Shown: positions 1 through 8,811, counted from the stretch's first letter. The stretch is DNA of 64,000 bases from CALDSL01 sp039810245 (GCA_039810245.1 JBDHWQ010000022.1:1-64000), one strand, 5' to 3'. Notes: generated by a model from the letters alone, not told the origin. Program-made: numbers and translations.

Positions 1-131
1 ACCGGCAGCCAGCCGGAGTGCGCCAGCCCCAACAGCAAGTCGGGCTGGAAAAGGTCTGCTTCCTCGCAAACCCAGGTGGCAAGGGTGTAGAGTGCTTCGA
101 GGGTGGGGGCCATGCGCCCATAGGTGTTCAT
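1..131 (-). CDS. Partial hypothetical protein, N-terminal 43 codons
   Basis: An open frame reads leftwards from an ATG at 131 and runs off the left edge without a stop. The residues start MNTYGRMAPTLEALYTLATW and look like an amphipathic helical protein. A GGAG sequence lies five bases before the ATG, which supports this start. The divergent hydrolase gene begins about 120 bases to the right. I do not recognise the family from this fragment. Confidence 0.45.
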   Translation of the reverse strand, partial: MNTYGRMAPTLEALYTLATWVCEEADLFQPDLLLGLAHSGWLP

Positions 132-249
132 ATTGGCTCCGCGTCACAGGGATATTCTGATTCTATCCCGGTTCTCTGCTCGCGCCGGGCACAGATTTGT
201 GTATGATAGAGGTAGCGCTTGATTTCCCACGGAGAAGGAGCATAACCTG

Positions 250-936
250 ATGACCTGCACACTCACCTGGTACGGCCATTCCACCCTGGGTCTGAATCTG
301 GATGGCACGCGCGTGCTGGTAGATCCGTTTTTCAGCGGCAACCCGGCGGCCAGCACCAGCGCCGACCACGTCGAGGCTGAGTATATCCTGGTGACGCACG
401 GCCACGGCGATCACATTGGCGACACGGTGCCGATTGCGAAGCGCTGCGGCGCGCTGGTGATCAGCAATTTTGAGATCGCCACCTGGCTGGAGAAGAAAGG
501 GCTCAATACCCACGCGCAGCACATCGGCGGTGGGCATCGCTTCCCATTTGGCTACGTCAAGCTGACGCCGGCGCTGCACGGGTCGGCGCTGCCGGATGGC
601 AGCAATGGCGGCAACCCGGCTGGCTTTTTGATCACCCTCAACGATGGGAAGAAGATCTACCTGGCAGGCGACACCGGCCTGTTTGGCGATATGCGCCTGA
701 TCGGCGAAGAGGGCATCGACCTGGCGCTGCTGCCTATTGGCGATAATTACACCATGGGTCCCACCGACGCGCTGCGCGCGGTGAAGCTGTTGCAACCCAA
801 ACACGTGATCCCGATCCATTTCAGCACCTTCGACCTGATCCGCCAGGACGCGGCCGCCTGGGCGCGCGAGGTGGAGCAAGAGACCGGCGCTAAGGTCAGC
901 GTGCTGAAACCGGGAGAGACGTTTACGCTGTCCTGA
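250..936 (+). CDS. UPF0173-type metal-dependent hydrolase (metallo-beta-lactamase fold)
   Basis: A 228-residue cytoplasmic protein of the small MBL-fold hydrolase group related to UlaG/YtkL. The zinc signature THGHGDH gives H50, H52, D54 and H55. Further ligands are likely D141 in AGDTG and H190 in IPIHF. The length is normal for the family. The start is supported by GGAGAAGGAG about nine bases upstream. The substrate is unknown: UlaG acts on a lactone, but most UPF0173 members are uncharacterised. The gene stands alone, with no same-strand neighbour close by. Confidence 0.85.
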   Translation: MTCTLTWYGHSTLGLNLDGTRVLVDPFFSGNPAASTSADHVEAEYILVTHGHGDHIGDTVPIAKRCGALVISNFEIATWLEKKGLNTHAQHIGGGHRFPFGYVKLTPALHGSALPDGSNGGNPAGFLITLNDGKKIYLAGDTGLFGDMRLIGEEGIDLALLPIGDNYTMGPTDALRAVKLLQPKHVIPIHFSTFDLIRQDAAAWAREVEQETGAKVSVLKPGETFTLS

Positions 937-1069
937 AAGGGACACCATCCGTGTGGATTTTCCCTCTCTCGCCCGGGAGGGTCTGGGACCTTCGGCAGCA
1001 CCCACCGCCCGCTCCTACGGACGGTTGTTTGCACGATTGGGCTCGTACGGGTACATCTTATGCGCCGGA

Positions 1070-1996
1070 TCAGGGAAAGTGCAATTCCAGTCCCATCTGG
1101 CCCGCCAGGAACGCATTCCATACTTCGTCCGGCTCCCAGATCGCCAGCAGATCGGCGCGGGCTTGCGCCTCGGGCACGCCCAGGCGCTGCACGCGGTAAG
1201 CGTAACAAAAGGCCGATACGCGCATGTTGAGCACGCAGTGCACAAACACCGGCAGCCCGCGGCGCGCATCCATCGCCGCGCAAAAGGCACGGTAATCTTC
1301 GAGCTGCGGTGCTTCCCACACCACCGGGATGGAGACGTAATCCATGCCCAGGGCGCGCACACACCCACCCTCATCTTCGATTGCGCCGGGTGAGTCGGGC
1401 AGCGCCAGGTTGATTACCGCCCGGTAGCCCTGCCCGGCCAGAAGCGACAGATCTTCGGGGCGCGGCATGCCTGCCGTGGCCAGGGTTGGGCTGAGCAGCC
1501 TGTAATTGATAATGGTGGTCCCGTCCGGGTGATTCGCGGCCCAATCGCGCAGCGCGGCGGCTTTCTCCGCGCGGCCCATGGCGGCGTAGGCCACCGCCTC
1601 ATGCGCCAGCGATAATACCGGCACGCGTCTGGTACCCATGCGGGCGTAGAGGATCACGCGCGCGATGTCGGTTTCTTCCCAGCCCAGCTTTCCGGGCCGC
1701 TGCACCGAGCCGATCAGCTCCACCGGCACGCCTTCGATCTCCAGCGCACCCAACCAGGAATGTATCCCGGCGCTCTCTATCCACGCCAGCGGGCGGGTGA
1801 CGTAGCGCGCCAGCCGCTGTTCGATCTCGCGCGCGCCGGCGGCGTCGGTCTGCACATCGATATCGCGCGGGGTGTAGGCCATGCCCTGCAGCGCCATGCC
1901 GGCGCTGCCGGTCAGCGCCCAGCGCAGGCTGGTTCCATCCAGCGCAGCACAAATCGTCTCCAGCGCGGCCGCGTAGCGCGGGTTAAGTGCGGTCAT
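1070..1996 (-). CDS. Fusion protein: nucleotidyltransferase-like domain plus tyrosine-phosphatase-like domain
   Basis: This 308-residue protein appears to join two domains. Residues about 1-155 look like a minimal nucleotidyltransferase, with ALTGSAGMAL (27-36) and the metal-binding pattern PRDIDVQTD (43-51). Residues about 163-308 resemble the bacterial PTP-like/DUF442-type family, opening with NYRLLSPTL and carrying a P-loop at VHCVLNMRVSAF, with C254 and R259. The P-loop spacing is CX4R rather than the classical CX5R, which is known in this branch of the family. The frame is continuous, so it is not an assembly of two neighbouring ORFs. The start codon overlaps the end of the upstream YcgN-like gene by 14 bases, implying co-transcription. 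No substrate can be assigned. Confidence 0.7.
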   Translation of the reverse strand: MTALNPRYAAALETICAALDGTSLRWALTGSAGMALQGMAYTPRDIDVQTDAAGAREIEQRLARYVTRPLAWIESAGIHSWLGALEIEGVPVELIGSVQRPGKLGWEETDIARVILYARMGTRRVPVLSLAHEAVAYAAMGRAEKAAALRDWAANHPDGTTIINYRLLSPTLATAGMPRPEDLSLLAGQGYRAVINLALPDSPGAIEDEGGCVRALGMDYVSIPVVWEAPQLEDYRAFCAAMDARRGLPVFVHCVLNMRVSAFCYAYRVQRLGVPEAQARADLLAIWEPDEVWNAFLAGQMGLELHFP

Positions 1997-2438
1997 AGCC
2001 TTCCTGCCCCACGACGTACTCTTCCAGGCGGTCCAGATCGATGTCGGCTTCGGAGATCACCTTGCCGCGCACCGAAATGCCGCGGCGGTGCACCTCTTCG
2101 CGGTCGCCACACACCAGGTGATGCCACTCGGGCAGGTCTTCGCCCCGCGCCACCAGGCGGTAGGCGCAGGTATCCGGCATCCAGCGCAGTCGGCGCGCCA
2201 GGCGCGGGGTCAGTTCCAGGCACTCGGGGTTACGCGCGTGGCGGTTAGGATAATCGCCGCAGGCGCAGGCCTGCGTGTCCAGCAGCTTGCACACCACGTT
2301 GGTGTACAGGATTTCGCCGGTATCCTCGTCTTCCAGCTTGTGCAGGCAGCACTGCGCACAGCCGTCGCACAACGATTCCCACTCCTCGCGGGACATCTCG
2401 TTCATTTTCTTGGTCTTCCAGAAAGGTTGCTCTTGCAT
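1983..2438 (-). CDS. YcgN/UPF0260-like cysteine cluster protein
   Basis: A 151-residue protein with the CDGCAQCC cysteine cluster near residues 24-31, further cysteines at VVCKLLDTQACACGDYP, and the conserved PDTCAYRLV and WHHLVCGD segments of the UPF0260 (YcgN) family. The spacing suggests binding of zinc or an iron-sulfur cluster. The molecular function is not established for the family. Length and motif order are normal. It overlaps the downstream fusion gene by 14 bases, so the two are probably translated from one message. Confidence 0.85.
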   Translation of the reverse strand: MQEQPFWKTKKMNEMSREEWESLCDGCAQCCLHKLEDEDTGEILYTNVVCKLLDTQACACGDYPNRHARNPECLELTPRLARRLRWMPDTCAYRLVARGEDLPEWHHLVCGDREEVHRRGISVRGKVISEADIDLDRLEEYVVGQEGYDRT

Positions 2439-2489
2439 CGTGGGCTAAGGATACCGGATGGACGAGGAAACGTCAACGGGGATCGCGGT

Positions 2490-3635
2490 TCAAGGTTTTC
2501 CGGGCAAGCTCACGCGAACCAGGTGTTGGGTGGTGACGACCCACAGGTACTGACCGTCGTAGGCCATGCTCACCGGCAGGCTGGCATCGTCGCCCACCAG
2601 CAGGCCATCGACCTTTTTGCCGCTGGCCGGGTCGTGCTGGTACAGACGGCCGGCGCCCTTGCCTACCGAGCCCAGTAGCCACAGCCGGCTGCCATCGTAG
2701 AGCAGCGCCGCGGGCGGAAAGTCGTGATCGGCGGACAGGTCAACGCGCGCGGCGGGCTGGGTGGCGGCGCCCAGGCCCGCGCCCAGGGCGTAGCCATCGA
2801 GCTGGTTGAAACCGGTCAGCACCCACAGGCGGTCTCCGGCTGCTGCCAGCGCCAGGATCTGCTGGCTGGCCGACGGCCCGTCACTGAGCGTGCCACCCGC
2901 GTAACGGTAAAGCATCTGCTGGCACGAATCGCAGGTGGTGGCCGCGCCACCCACCCACATCCCCGCGCCGTCCCAGGCAAACACAGAAGAATCGGTGGGC
3001 ATAGCGCGACGCACAGTTTCAAATGTGCCGGTATCATACACCGCGTTCTGCAGCCACACCTGCCCCACCGCCGCCTCGCCCGCGATCTGAGGAGCCAATC
3101 CCAGCGCGCGCGGGTCATCAACCGAAACGTCAAACTGGCGCAGTGTTTCGCCGCTGGCCGGGTCGAGCACGGCCAGCGTGACGTATTGGCTGCCATTTTG
3201 CACAAAGCGCACCAACGCCCAGGCATGCGCGCCGTCCCAGGCCAGCGCGATCACCGGCGCGGGGTTCACGATAGTCGCGCCATCGCGCAGGGTATAGCTG
3301 CGCAGCGGCGCGCCGCTGGTGTCAAATTCCAGCACTTTTCCGGTGTTCGTTCCCACCCACACCCGGCCGCCGCCCGCCGCCACGCTGGCGCCCACCTGGC
3401 CGCCGTCCAGCGCGTAGCGCCCCGTCACGGTGGGCTGAGTCAATGGAGCTTCGGCAGTGGGTGGAGCCTGGCTGGCAGCCAGGGTTGCTGCCGGCAGAGT
3501 GGCATCCGCAGGCGGCTCGCCCGGTTGCGTAGCGCCTACGGTGGGCTGAGCGGTAATATCCGGCGTGGCGGTGGGCGCGCGCCAGCACCCGGCAAGGATC
3601 AGGCAGAAGAGAAGGAAGAAGCGATACCGGTACAT
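2490..3635 (-). CDS. Secreted lipoprotein with beta-propeller-like repeats
   Basis: A 381-residue exported protein. A hydrophobic signal ends in the lipobox LILAGC, so C17 is probably lipidated. A low-complexity P/T/A-rich linker (about 20-70) follows, then repeated segments with the pattern of WD or PQQ-like blades: GRVWVGTNTGKVLEFD, AHAWALVRF, GMWVGGAAT, DRLWVLTGF, SRLWLLGSV and QYLWVVTT. These look like six or seven blades facing the outside of the cell. The ligand is unknown. The gene is divergent from the DNA methyltransferase. Confidence 0.75.
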   Translation of the reverse strand: MYRYRFFLLFCLILAGCWRAPTATPDITAQPTVGATQPGEPPADATLPAATLAASQAPPTAEAPLTQPTVTGRYALDGGQVGASVAAGGGRVWVGTNTGKVLEFDTSGAPLRSYTLRDGATIVNPAPVIALAWDGAHAWALVRFVQNGSQYVTLAVLDPASGETLRQFDVSVDDPRALGLAPQIAGEAAVGQVWLQNAVYDTGTFETVRRAMPTDSSVFAWDGAGMWVGGAATTCDSCQQMLYRYAGGTLSDGPSASQQILALAAAGDRLWVLTGFNQLDGYALGAGLGAATQPAARVDLSADHDFPPAALLYDGSRLWLLGSVGKGAGRLYQHDPASGKKVDGLLVGDDASLPVSMAYDGQYLWVVTTQHLVRVSLPGKP

Positions 3636-3769
3636 GTTTCCCCGCTTTCTAACATAAAGCTATCATAGATGCGCCACGGGGATGTGTCAAGCGGGCGGAC
3701 GCGAACCCCCATTCATGTCATTCGTTTTTTTTATGCATTTCGGGCGGTTTTTGACTTGCCGGCTTGGTG

Positions 3770-3775
3770 TACAAT
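3770..3775 (+). promoter_or_regulatory. Probable -10 element of the methyltransferase gene (leaderless start)
   Basis: TACAAT lies nine bases before the ATG at 3784, so transcription would begin at or next to the start codon. The -35 is unclear: TTGACT at 3751 is only 13 bases away, while TTTTTG at 3748 gives a spacing of 16. The close placement favours the ATG at 3784 over upstream in-frame ATGs. Confidence 0.5.
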
Positions 3776-3783
3776 CTACCTCA

Positions 3784-4896
3784 ATGGATGCGCTGCCGCT
3801 GGATCAAATTCTCACCGGGGATTGCGTGGAAATCCTGCAAACCCTGCCCGCTGAATCGGCGGACGTGGTGTTTGCCGACCCGCCCTATAACCTGCAACTG
3901 CGCCAGGACCTGTTCCGGCCCAACCACACCCGCGTCGACCCGGTGGACGATGCCTGGGACCAGTTCGAAAGCTTTGCCGCCTACGACGCATTCACCGAAA
4001 GCTGGCTGCGTGCCTGCCGGCGCGTGCTCAAGCGCAGTGGCACGCTGTGGGTCATCGGCACCTACCATAATATCTATCGCGTGGGCGCCATCCTGCAAAA
4101 CCTGGATTTCTGGCTGCTGAACGAGATCAACTGGATCAAGGCCAACCCCACACCGAACTTCCGCGGCGTGCGCTTTACCAACGCGCACGAAACGCTGATC
4201 TGGGCGCAGAAAGAGCGCGGCGCCAGCTATACCTTCAACCACCAGGCCATGCGCGCCCTCAACGAAGACCTGCAGATGCGCAGCGACTGGTACCTGCCGG
4301 TGTGCGCCGGCAAGGAGCGCCTGCGCGAAAATGGCGAGAAATCGCACGCCACGCAGAAGCCCGAGGCGCTGCTGTACCGCGTGCTCACCGCCAGCACCAA
4401 CCCCGGCGACGTGGTGCTCGATCCGTTCTTTGGCACCGGCACTACCGGCGTGGTGGCGCGACGCCTGCGGCGCCAGTGGATCGGCATTGAGCGCGACCCG
4501 CGCTACGTGGCGCTGGCGGAAAGGCGCATTGCCACCGCACAGCCCGGCGACCCGGCGGCGTTCAAGCTCTCCAACCCGCGCCGTGAGCGGCGCGTACCGT
4601 TTGGCAGCCTGCTGGAATTCGGCCTGCTGCAGCCCGGCGCCGAGCTGACCCTGGGCGCGGACGGCGAGATTACTGCCCACGTACTGGCCGATGGCCAGCT
4701 CGAATGCAACGGCGCGCGCGGCTCCATCCACCGCGTGGCCGCCGCGTTGATCCCCGGCCCGTGCAACGGCTGGGACGTCTGGCACTACTGGGATGAAGCA
4801 GCCCGGCAGCGCCGGCCCATTCACGTGCTGCGCGACCAACTGCGCGCGCAGTGGAACTGTTCCCTGGAAGAGAGTGAGACCCATGACCCAAGCTAA
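3784..4896 (+). CDS. ccrM: CcrM-type adenine-N6 DNA methyltransferase (predicted GANTC specificity) with RAMA domain
   Basis: A 370-residue beta-class N6-adenine methyltransferase. Motif IV is ADPPYNLQL (31-39), followed by segments strikingly like Caulobacter CcrM: DDAWDQFESFAAYD, WVIGTYHNIYRVG, FTNAHETLIWA, QMRSDW and HATQKPEALLYRV. The SAM-binding motif I is DPFFGTGTTG (213-222). The C-terminal 100 residues (about 270-365) fit a RAMA domain, as in CcrM. On this resemblance I predict methylation of the adenine in GANTC. I chose the ATG at 3784 because CcrM proteins start this way (MDALPLDQILTGDC) and because of the -10 just upstream. An extension to an ATG at 3682 is possible. The gene overlaps pepF by 14 bases and lies 8.5 kb from the candidate oriC. 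Confidence 0.9.
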   Translation: MDALPLDQILTGDCVEILQTLPAESADVVFADPPYNLQLRQDLFRPNHTRVDPVDDAWDQFESFAAYDAFTESWLRACRRVLKRSGTLWVIGTYHNIYRVGAILQNLDFWLLNEINWIKANPTPNFRGVRFTNAHETLIWAQKERGASYTFNHQAMRALNEDLQMRSDWYLPVCAGKERLRENGEKSHATQKPEALLYRVLTASTNPGDVVLDPFFGTGTTGVVARRLRRQWIGIERDPRYVALAERRIATAQPGDPAAFKLSNPRRERRVPFGSLLEFGLLQPGAELTLGADGEITAHVLADGQLECNGARGSIHRVAAALIPGPCNGWDVWHYWDEAARQRRPIHVLRDQLRAQWNCSLEESETHDPS

Positions 4897-6673
4897 TGTT
4901 TCCTATACCCAGACGCGCTGGAGCCTGGCCGACCTGTTCCCCGGCGCGGGCAGCACCGAGCTGGAAACCGCCTTTCAACAGGTGGATGCTCTGGTGTCCC
5001 GCTTTGAATCCGTGCGCGGCAGCCTGCGCTCCGATATGCCCGCAGAGGAGTTCCTGGGGTTGGTGCGCCAGGTGGAAGAGATCACCCGCCTGTCGGGGCG
5101 CATCGGCGCGTTCGCCAGCCTGTCGTTCGCAGAAAATACCCAGGACCAGACCGCGCAAAGCCTGATGCTGCGCGTGCAGCAGTTTGGCGCGCAGATGTCG
5201 AACCGCATGTTGTTCTTCAGCCTATGGTGGAAGTCGCTGGCGGATGCCGATGCTGAGCGCCTGATGGCCGCCAGCGGCGATTACCGTTACTGGCTGGAAG
5301 AGATGCGTCACTTCAAGCCGTATACGCTCTCCGAAGCCGAAGAGAAGATTATCAACATCAAAGATGTGACCGGCATCAGCGCGCTGCAGATGCTGTATGA
5401 CTCGATCACCAATCGCTATGTGTTCAAGGTGACCGTAGACGGCGAAGAGAAGGAAATGACGCGCGGTGAGCTGATGCGGCTGGCCTATTCGCCCAGGCCC
5501 GAGCTGCGCGCGGCTGCCTACCAGGAACTGTACCGCGTCTACGGCCAGGATGGCTCTATCCTGGGCCAGATGTACCAGAACATCGTGCAGGATTGGCGCA
5601 ACGAGCAGGTCGATCTGCGCGGCTTCGCCACGCCCATGTCGGCGCGCAACCTGGTCAACGATATTCCCGACGGCGTGGTGGACACGCTGCTGGAAGTCTG
5701 CCGGCGCAATACGGGCATCTTCCAGCGCTTTTTCCAGCTCAAAGCGCGCTGGCTTGGCGTACCGCGCCTGCGCCGCTACGATATCTACGCGCCGGTGGCG
5801 GAGTCGGATAAGCAGTACAGCTTCACCGAGTCGGCTGCCATGGTGCTGGATTCCTTCAACCAGTTCGACCCGCGGCTGGCAGAGCTGGCCGAGCGCGTGT
5901 TCGCCGAGAACCACCTGGACAGCGAAGTGCGGCGCGGTAAGCGCGGCGGCGCGTTCTGCGCCGGCATCGCCCCCGAGGTGACGCCTTACGTGCTGACCAA
6001 TTACCAGGGCCACGCCGGCGATATGGCCACCCTGGCTCACGAACTGGGCCACGCCATCCATGCCATGCTGGCCTCTGAGCACACCATCTTCACCTTCCAT
6101 TCCAGCCTGCCGCTGGCTGAGACCGCCTCGACCTTTGGCGAGATGATGCTGGTGGACCGCCTGCTCTCCACCGAGCCGAGCGAGGACGTGCGCCGTGACC
6201 TGCTCTTCCGCCAGATCGACGACGCCTACGCCACCATCCAGCGCCAGGCGTTCTTCGCGCTGTTCGAGCGCCAGGCGCACGAGATGATCCAGCAGGGCGC
6301 GTCGGTAGACCAGGTGGCGGACGCCTACCTGGAGAACCTCAAGACGCAGTTTGGCGACTCGATCGAAGTTTCCGACGAATTCCGCTGGGAGTGGGTATCC
6401 ATCCCGCACATCTACCAGGTGCCGTTCTACGTATATGCCTACGCATTCGGCCAGTTGCTGGTGTTCTCGCTCTACCAGCAGTACCAGAAAGAGGGCGAAG
6501 CCTTCAAGCCGCGCTACTTGAAAATCCTCTCCACCGGCGGGTCGGCTGCCCCGGCGCAGATCCTGGCGGATGCGGGCATCGACATCGCCTCGGACGCGTT
6601 CTGGCAGGGCGGCTTCGATGTGATCGACGGGCTGGTGCGCCGCCTGGAGCAGCTCCCGGTGCAGGGTGGATAA
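4883..6673 (+). CDS. pepF: Oligoendopeptidase F, M3 family metallopeptidase
   Basis: A cytoplasmic zinc oligopeptidase of 596 residues, normal for PepF. The zinc motif is HELGH (386-390), with a downstream glutamate ligand in LAETASTFGE (411-420). The substrate-binding segment near the C-terminus (WVSIPHIYQVPFYVYAYAFGQLL) is typical of M3B enzymes. The start at 4883 begins MTQANVSYTQTRW, has GGAAGAGAG upstream and overlaps the methyltransferase end by 14 bases. Further upstream in-frame ATGs would lie inside the methyltransferase. A second, divergent M3 peptidase lies at 51365-53089. Confidence 0.92.
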   Translation: MTQANVSYTQTRWSLADLFPGAGSTELETAFQQVDALVSRFESVRGSLRSDMPAEEFLGLVRQVEEITRLSGRIGAFASLSFAENTQDQTAQSLMLRVQQFGAQMSNRMLFFSLWWKSLADADAERLMAASGDYRYWLEEMRHFKPYTLSEAEEKIINIKDVTGISALQMLYDSITNRYVFKVTVDGEEKEMTRGELMRLAYSPRPELRAAAYQELYRVYGQDGSILGQMYQNIVQDWRNEQVDLRGFATPMSARNLVNDIPDGVVDTLLEVCRRNTGIFQRFFQLKARWLGVPRLRRYDIYAPVAESDKQYSFTESAAMVLDSFNQFDPRLAELAERVFAENHLDSEVRRGKRGGAFCAGIAPEVTPYVLTNYQGHAGDMATLAHELGHAIHAMLASEHTIFTFHSSLPLAETASTFGEMMLVDRLLSTEPSEDVRRDLLFRQIDDAYATIQRQAFFALFERQAHEMIQQGASVDQVADAYLENLKTQFGDSIEVSDEFRWEWVSIPHIYQVPFYVYAYAFGQLLVFSLYQQYQKEGEAFKPRYLKILSTGGSAAPAQILADAGIDIASDAFWQGGFDVIDGLVRRLEQLPVQGG

Positions 6674-6682
6674 TCGAACATT

Positions 6683-6701
6683 TTATCCACATTTATCCAC
6701 A
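6683..6701 (+). promoter_or_regulatory. Two tandem perfect DnaA boxes
   Basis: TTATCCACA occurs at 6683-6691 and again at 6693-6701, in the same orientation and ten bases apart, just after the pepF stop. Both match the bacterial DnaA-box consensus exactly. The ten-base spacing recurs in the candidate oriC 5.6 kb away. They could titrate DnaA or be an accessory part of the origin. Confidence 0.7.
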
Positions 6702-6723
6702 GTTTTGGCGGAGTTATCCTATT

Positions 6724-6750
6724 CCCCCGCGCGAGAGCGTCGCGCGGGGG
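6724..6750 (+). terminator. Rho-independent terminator after pepF
   Basis: An 11-base stem CCCCCGCGCGA/TCGCGCGGGGG with a GAGCG loop is followed by ATTCGTTTT. It ends the methyltransferase-pepF transcript. The rest of the gap up to 6961 holds no gene that I can support. Confidence 0.75.
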
Positions 6751-6961
6751 ATTCGTTTTGGCGGGCTATAAGATCCACTCGCTGCGATCTTCGACCCACG
6801 TACTATTCATGGGGGGGTTGGAACCCGCCCCTACGCACACACACCATTGATGGAATTTCCATTCGCCGTCCCCACGGGGTGCACCTGCATGGCCTCGGGA
6901 AAAATTGTGGTATATTACTTCTCAACCGAGCTTCACTCGGATGCCACATTCCGGAGCTGCC

Positions 6962-7606
6962 ATGTATTTCTCCATTGAAGGTGTCATTGGGGTCGGTAAG
7001 ACCTCGCTGGCGCGGCTGCTCGCCCCGGCCTTCCAGGCTGGCCTGCTGCTTGAAGTCTTCGAAGAAAACCCTTTTCTCAGTGACTTCTATGCCGACCGCG
7101 CCCGCTACGCGTTTCAGACCCAGATCTTCTTCCTGCTCAGCCGTTACCACCAGCAGCACAAAGCCGTCAACGAGATCGCCGGCTCGGGCAAGAACCTGAT
7201 CAGCGATTACACCTTCGAGAAAGACGCCCTGTTCGCCAGCATCAACCTGCAGGGTGACGAGCTGGAGATGTATTACAAGGTGCACGAGGCCCTGGCCGAA
7301 AAGATCACCCCACCCGAGCTGCTGGTGTACCTGCGCGCCACCACCGATACGCTGATGCAGCGCATCGCCATGCGTGACCGGCCCTACGAGCGCCAGATGG
7401 AGCGCGGCTACATTCATGAGCTCAACCAGGCTTACGACCAATACTACCTCAACGGCAGCCACGTTTGCCCGGTACTGACGATTGAGACCGATGATATGGA
7501 CTTTGTGCGCAGACCCGACGATCTGCGCGCGGTCGACAACCGCATCCGCCAGGCACTGCAACTGGCGCCTTTCCAACCCATGCTGCCGCTCTCCGGCAAA
7601 TCCTGA
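6962..7606 (+). CDS. Deoxynucleoside kinase (deoxyadenosine/deoxyguanosine kinase family)
   Basis: A 214-residue nucleotide-salvage kinase that phosphorylates deoxynucleosides using ATP. The P-loop is GVIGVGKTS (7-15). Family segments include ENPFLSDFYADRARYAFQTQIFFL, the DYTFEKD motif (substrate and DRS-like region) and the lid arginines in RDRPYERQMERGY. The start at 6962 has GGAG upstream and puts the beta-strand and P-loop at the usual position. An upstream in-frame ATG at 6905 would add 19 atypical residues. Exact nucleoside specificity cannot be read from the sequence. Confidence 0.87.
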   Translation: MYFSIEGVIGVGKTSLARLLAPAFQAGLLLEVFEENPFLSDFYADRARYAFQTQIFFLLSRYHQQHKAVNEIAGSGKNLISDYTFEKDALFASINLQGDELEMYYKVHEALAEKITPPELLVYLRATTDTLMQRIAMRDRPYERQMERGYIHELNQAYDQYYLNGSHVCPVLTIETDDMDFVRRPDDLRAVDNRIRQALQLAPFQPMLPLSGKS

Positions 7607-7635
7607 GCTGTCGTTCCCGAGATGGATGGCCTGCT

Positions 7636-8652
7636 ATGCGCATCACCCGTGACCAACTGATCCGACTGGCCCGCGAAAACGTGCAGATGCGGCTGCAGCG
7701 CAACCGCCGCCTGGTATGCGCCTACCTCACCGGCGCCCTGGTGGGCGAAGATGTGCTGCTGGGTGGCACCGCCGACATCGACCTGGTCTTTGTCCACGAC
7801 AGCGACCCGCTGGTCGACCGCGAGATCGCCCGGCTGAGCGAAGAGGTACACCTGGATATCGCCCACTATTCGCAGGCCGTATTCCACCAGCCGCGCCATC
7901 TGCGCATCTCGCCCTGGATCGGCCCGTACCTGTGCGCCAACCCCATTGTGCTGCACGACAGCCAGCACTGGTTTGAGTTTACCCAGGCCTCGGTGTGCGC
8001 GCAGTTTGGCAACCCGGAAAACGTGTACCAGCGCGTGGGGCATTTTGCCGCCACAGCGCGCCGCGCGTGGATGGATTTGCAGTTCCATAACCTGACCGGT
8101 GAGACGCGCCGCGCGCTTTCGTTCCTCGAGGCGCTGGAAGATTCGGTCAATGCCATCGCCAGCTTCAGCGGGCCGCCGCTCACCGAGCGGCGCATGCTGC
8201 TCCAGTACCCGCAGCGCGCCAAAGCGATCAATCGCCCCGGGCTGTCCGCCGGCCTGGTGGATATCCTGCTGCCCGAGCCGGTAACCGCTGCCGACTGGCA
8301 GGGGTGGCAGGTGGGCTGGAACGCGGCGCTGGCCGCCGCCGGCGGCAAAGACAACGCGCCACCCCGGCTGCACCCGGCGCGGCGCGGCTATTACACCCGC
8401 GCTGCCGCGGCGCTGTGGGAAAGCGAGCCCGCCGCGGCCGTGTGGATCCTGCTGCGCACCTGGACCCTGGCCGTCCACGCGCTGGATGCAGGCCCCGAGC
8501 TGCTTGACCCCTGGCGCGCCGCCATGAGTGCGCTGCACCTCGACCCCGAGTCGCTGGAAGGCAGACTGTCGCAGCTCGATACCTACCTGGACAGCGTCGA
8601 AGAAGCGATGGAAGAATTCGCGCAAAACAACGGCATCGAGACCAACAGCTAA
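7636..8652 (+). CDS. Nucleotidyltransferase-fold protein
   Basis: A 338-residue protein whose N-terminal third carries a nucleotidyltransferase-like strand pattern, LTGALVGEDVLLGGTADIDLVFVHD (about 31-55), with the DID metal pair. It then has a helical C-terminal region resembling the accessory domain of kanamycin-nucleotidyltransferase-like proteins. The gene follows the deoxynucleoside kinase by 29 bases and is probably co-transcribed with it. The substrate is unknown. It could be a real transferase or a sugar or antibiotic-modifying relative. Confidence 0.65.
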   Translation: MRITRDQLIRLARENVQMRLQRNRRLVCAYLTGALVGEDVLLGGTADIDLVFVHDSDPLVDREIARLSEEVHLDIAHYSQAVFHQPRHLRISPWIGPYLCANPIVLHDSQHWFEFTQASVCAQFGNPENVYQRVGHFAATARRAWMDLQFHNLTGETRRALSFLEALEDSVNAIASFSGPPLTERRMLLQYPQRAKAINRPGLSAGLVDILLPEPVTAADWQGWQVGWNAALAAAGGKDNAPPRLHPARRGYYTRAAAALWESEPAAAVWILLRTWTLAVHALDAGPELLDPWRAAMSALHLDPESLEGRLSQLDTYLDSVEEAMEEFAQNNGIETNS

Positions 8653-8653
8653 C

Positions 8654-8749
8654 CCCCTCAATCCCCCAAATCGCTGAAAAGCGCGATTTGTAGGGAAGCT
8701 GCCAATCTTCCCTACAAATGCGTTCTTTGCATTTGGGGGGATAGAGGGG
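8654..8749. repeat. Cloverleaf-forming inverted-repeat element (MITE-like)
   Basis: The outer arms CCCCTCAATCCCCCAAAT (8654-8671) and ATTTGGGGGGATAGAGGGG (8731-8749) are nearly perfect inverted repeats. Between them are three internal hairpins: AAATCGC/GCGATTT (8668-8689), TGTAGGGAAG/CTTCCCTACA (8689-8716) and AAATGC/GCATTT (8715-8734). The whole 96-base unit could fold as a cloverleaf. It fills most of the gap between two same-strand genes. Confidence 0.65.
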
Positions 8750-8811
8750 AATCTTATGGCGCGCGGCGCTATAATAAGTGCGGGAACCCATTTCCAACAG
8801 GAGTTACGCAC

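Noticed and set aside
3751..3775. TTGACT/TACAAT as a full sigma70 promoter
   Set aside because: The spacing is only 13 bases. The -10 was kept and the -35 left open.
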